From assembly GCA_017984035.1 (NCBI GenBank), contig JAGOAF010000017.1:1-26350 (forward strand): a stretch of DNA of 26,350 nt, written 5' to 3'. Positions within the stretch are counted from its first letter, which is position 1, and every line of letters starts with the position of its first letter. Positions 25,855-26,350 of this stretch are shown here, piece by piece. A model generated the notes under the pieces. It did not search any database, was not told where the DNA came from, and saw only the letters and a list, made by a program, of their open reading frames with translations. The position numbers and the translations under genes were made by a program. This stretch comes from Flavobacterium sp. (GTDB lineage Bacteria > Bacteroidota > Bacteroidia > Flavobacteriales > Flavobacteriaceae).

Positions 25855-26211
25855 ATGAAAAAAATAGTAATCATTGATGACGAAATCAAATTAAGAGAAG
25901 CCATCGTAGAACTGTTTTCATTTATTGGATACCAAATTATTGAAGCCCATGACGGCTTAGATGGATTTGATCAAGTACAATTACATCGTCCTGATCTCAT
26001 TATATGTGATGTCATGATGCCTAAATTAGACGGATACGGATTTCTGAAAAAACATCTTGCTTCAGAACTAGCTGATATCCCAGTTGTGTTATTGACAGCA
26101 AAAACCGAAGAATTAGATGAAATAATTGGAAAAGGTCTTGGCGCAAAAGAATACATTAAAAAACCATTTACATTTCAAGAACTAAAACGAGTTGTGGAAA
26201 AACATATTTAA
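25855..26211 (+). CDS. Single-domain response regulator (CheY-like)
   Basis: A 118-residue receiver domain with no output domain. The acidic pocket D8-D9, phosphoacceptor D52 (LIICDVMMP), T81 (LLTAK) and K103 (IKKPF) are all present, so it should be phosphorylated, most likely by the kinase four bases upstream. Without a DNA-binding domain it probably acts by protein contact or in a phosphorelay; the partner is not in the window. A small palindrome follows about 75 bases downstream. Confidence 0.93.
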   Translation: MKKIVIIDDEIKLREAIVELFSFIGYQIIEAHDGLDGFDQVQLHRPDLIICDVMMPKLDGYGFLKKHLASELADIPVVLLTAKTEELDEIIGKGLGAKEYIKKPFTFQELKRVVEKHI

Positions 26212-26287
26212 CAAAATAGTTTTAAAAAAAAGCAGAAATAAGTGTGAGGATAATTTGAAAAAAGGAGTGATTTTTTGAATCTTACCT

Positions 26288-26302
26288 AAAGCAGCCTGCT
26301 TT
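26288..26302. repeat. Small palindrome near the window end
   Basis: AAAGCAG and CTGCTTT form a perfect 7-bp inverted repeat around one base, in the 139-base tail after the response regulator. It could form a 5-bp stem with a 5-base loop but lacks a T-run, so it is a weak terminator at best. Nothing else was recognised between 26212 and 26350. Confidence 0.3.
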
Positions 26303-26350
26303 AACTTTAATGTAATCATAAATTCATTGCCCCCAATAAATTTTCTGAAC

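Noticed and set aside
26188..26350. Minus-strand open frame running in from the right end of the window
   Set aside because: The translation is Phe/Leu/Lys-rich with no recognisable motif and overlaps the end of the response regulator; likely noncoding AT-rich sequence, though an edge gene cannot be fully excluded.
1..26350. Mobile element, prophage, CRISPR array or defence island
   Set aside because: No transposase, integrase, spaced repeat array or known defence gene is seen; genes are conserved core functions with uniform low-GC composition.

Overview
The window comes from a low-GC member of the Bacteroidota, very probably a Flavobacterium or close relative. The evidence is the gene content (gldB and gldC of the gliding apparatus, a flavobacterial-type FtsZ with a very long C-terminal extension, a PBP with a C-terminal PASTA domain, a meso-diaminopimelate-type MurE) and promoter elements matching the Bacteroidota -7 consensus TAnnTTTG.

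Layout. Positions 4-77 hold a tRNA-Arg (minus strand), followed by yqeY (152-601, minus) with its own promoter. From 816 to 16474 runs one long minus-strand division and cell wall (dcw) cluster, in transcription order mraZ, rsmH, ftsL-like, ftsI/PBP with PASTA, murE, mraY, murD, ftsW, murG, murC, ftsQ, ftsA, ftsZ. Genes are tightly spaced or overlap, and a strong terminator follows ftsZ. The cluster builds lipid II (MurC, MurD, MurE, MraY, MurG), moves it into septal wall (FtsW, FtsI) and assembles the divisome (FtsL, FtsQ, FtsA, FtsZ). murF, murB and ddl are not in this block.

Upstream of mraZ, on the opposite strand, lie an alpha/beta hydrolase and the ribosome-assembly GTPase engB (yihA/ysxC), ending at a bidirectional terminator shared with the convergent gldB-gldC pair. 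nadE diverges from gldB and is followed by a NarL/LuxR-type response regulator. That regulator converges on dnaG (minus) with another shared terminator. Divergent from dnaG is a two-gene unit: a soluble multi-PAS hybrid-free histidine kinase and a single-domain response regulator. The last about 140 bases contain no recognisable gene.

Points of most interest. (1) The leader of mraZ carries three in-phase 10-bp direct repeats with core GTGGTA, plus a fourth related copy, overlapping the likely promoter: a good candidate MraZ autoregulatory operator for this phylum. (2) DnaG keeps its N-terminal primase fold but has lost all four zinc ligands of the CHC2 finger (S37, S40, D58, S61). (3) FtsZ carries about 320 residues after its GTPase core. 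Most of the window is conserved housekeeping sequence; I see no mobile element, phage, CRISPR array or clear novel multi-gene system.
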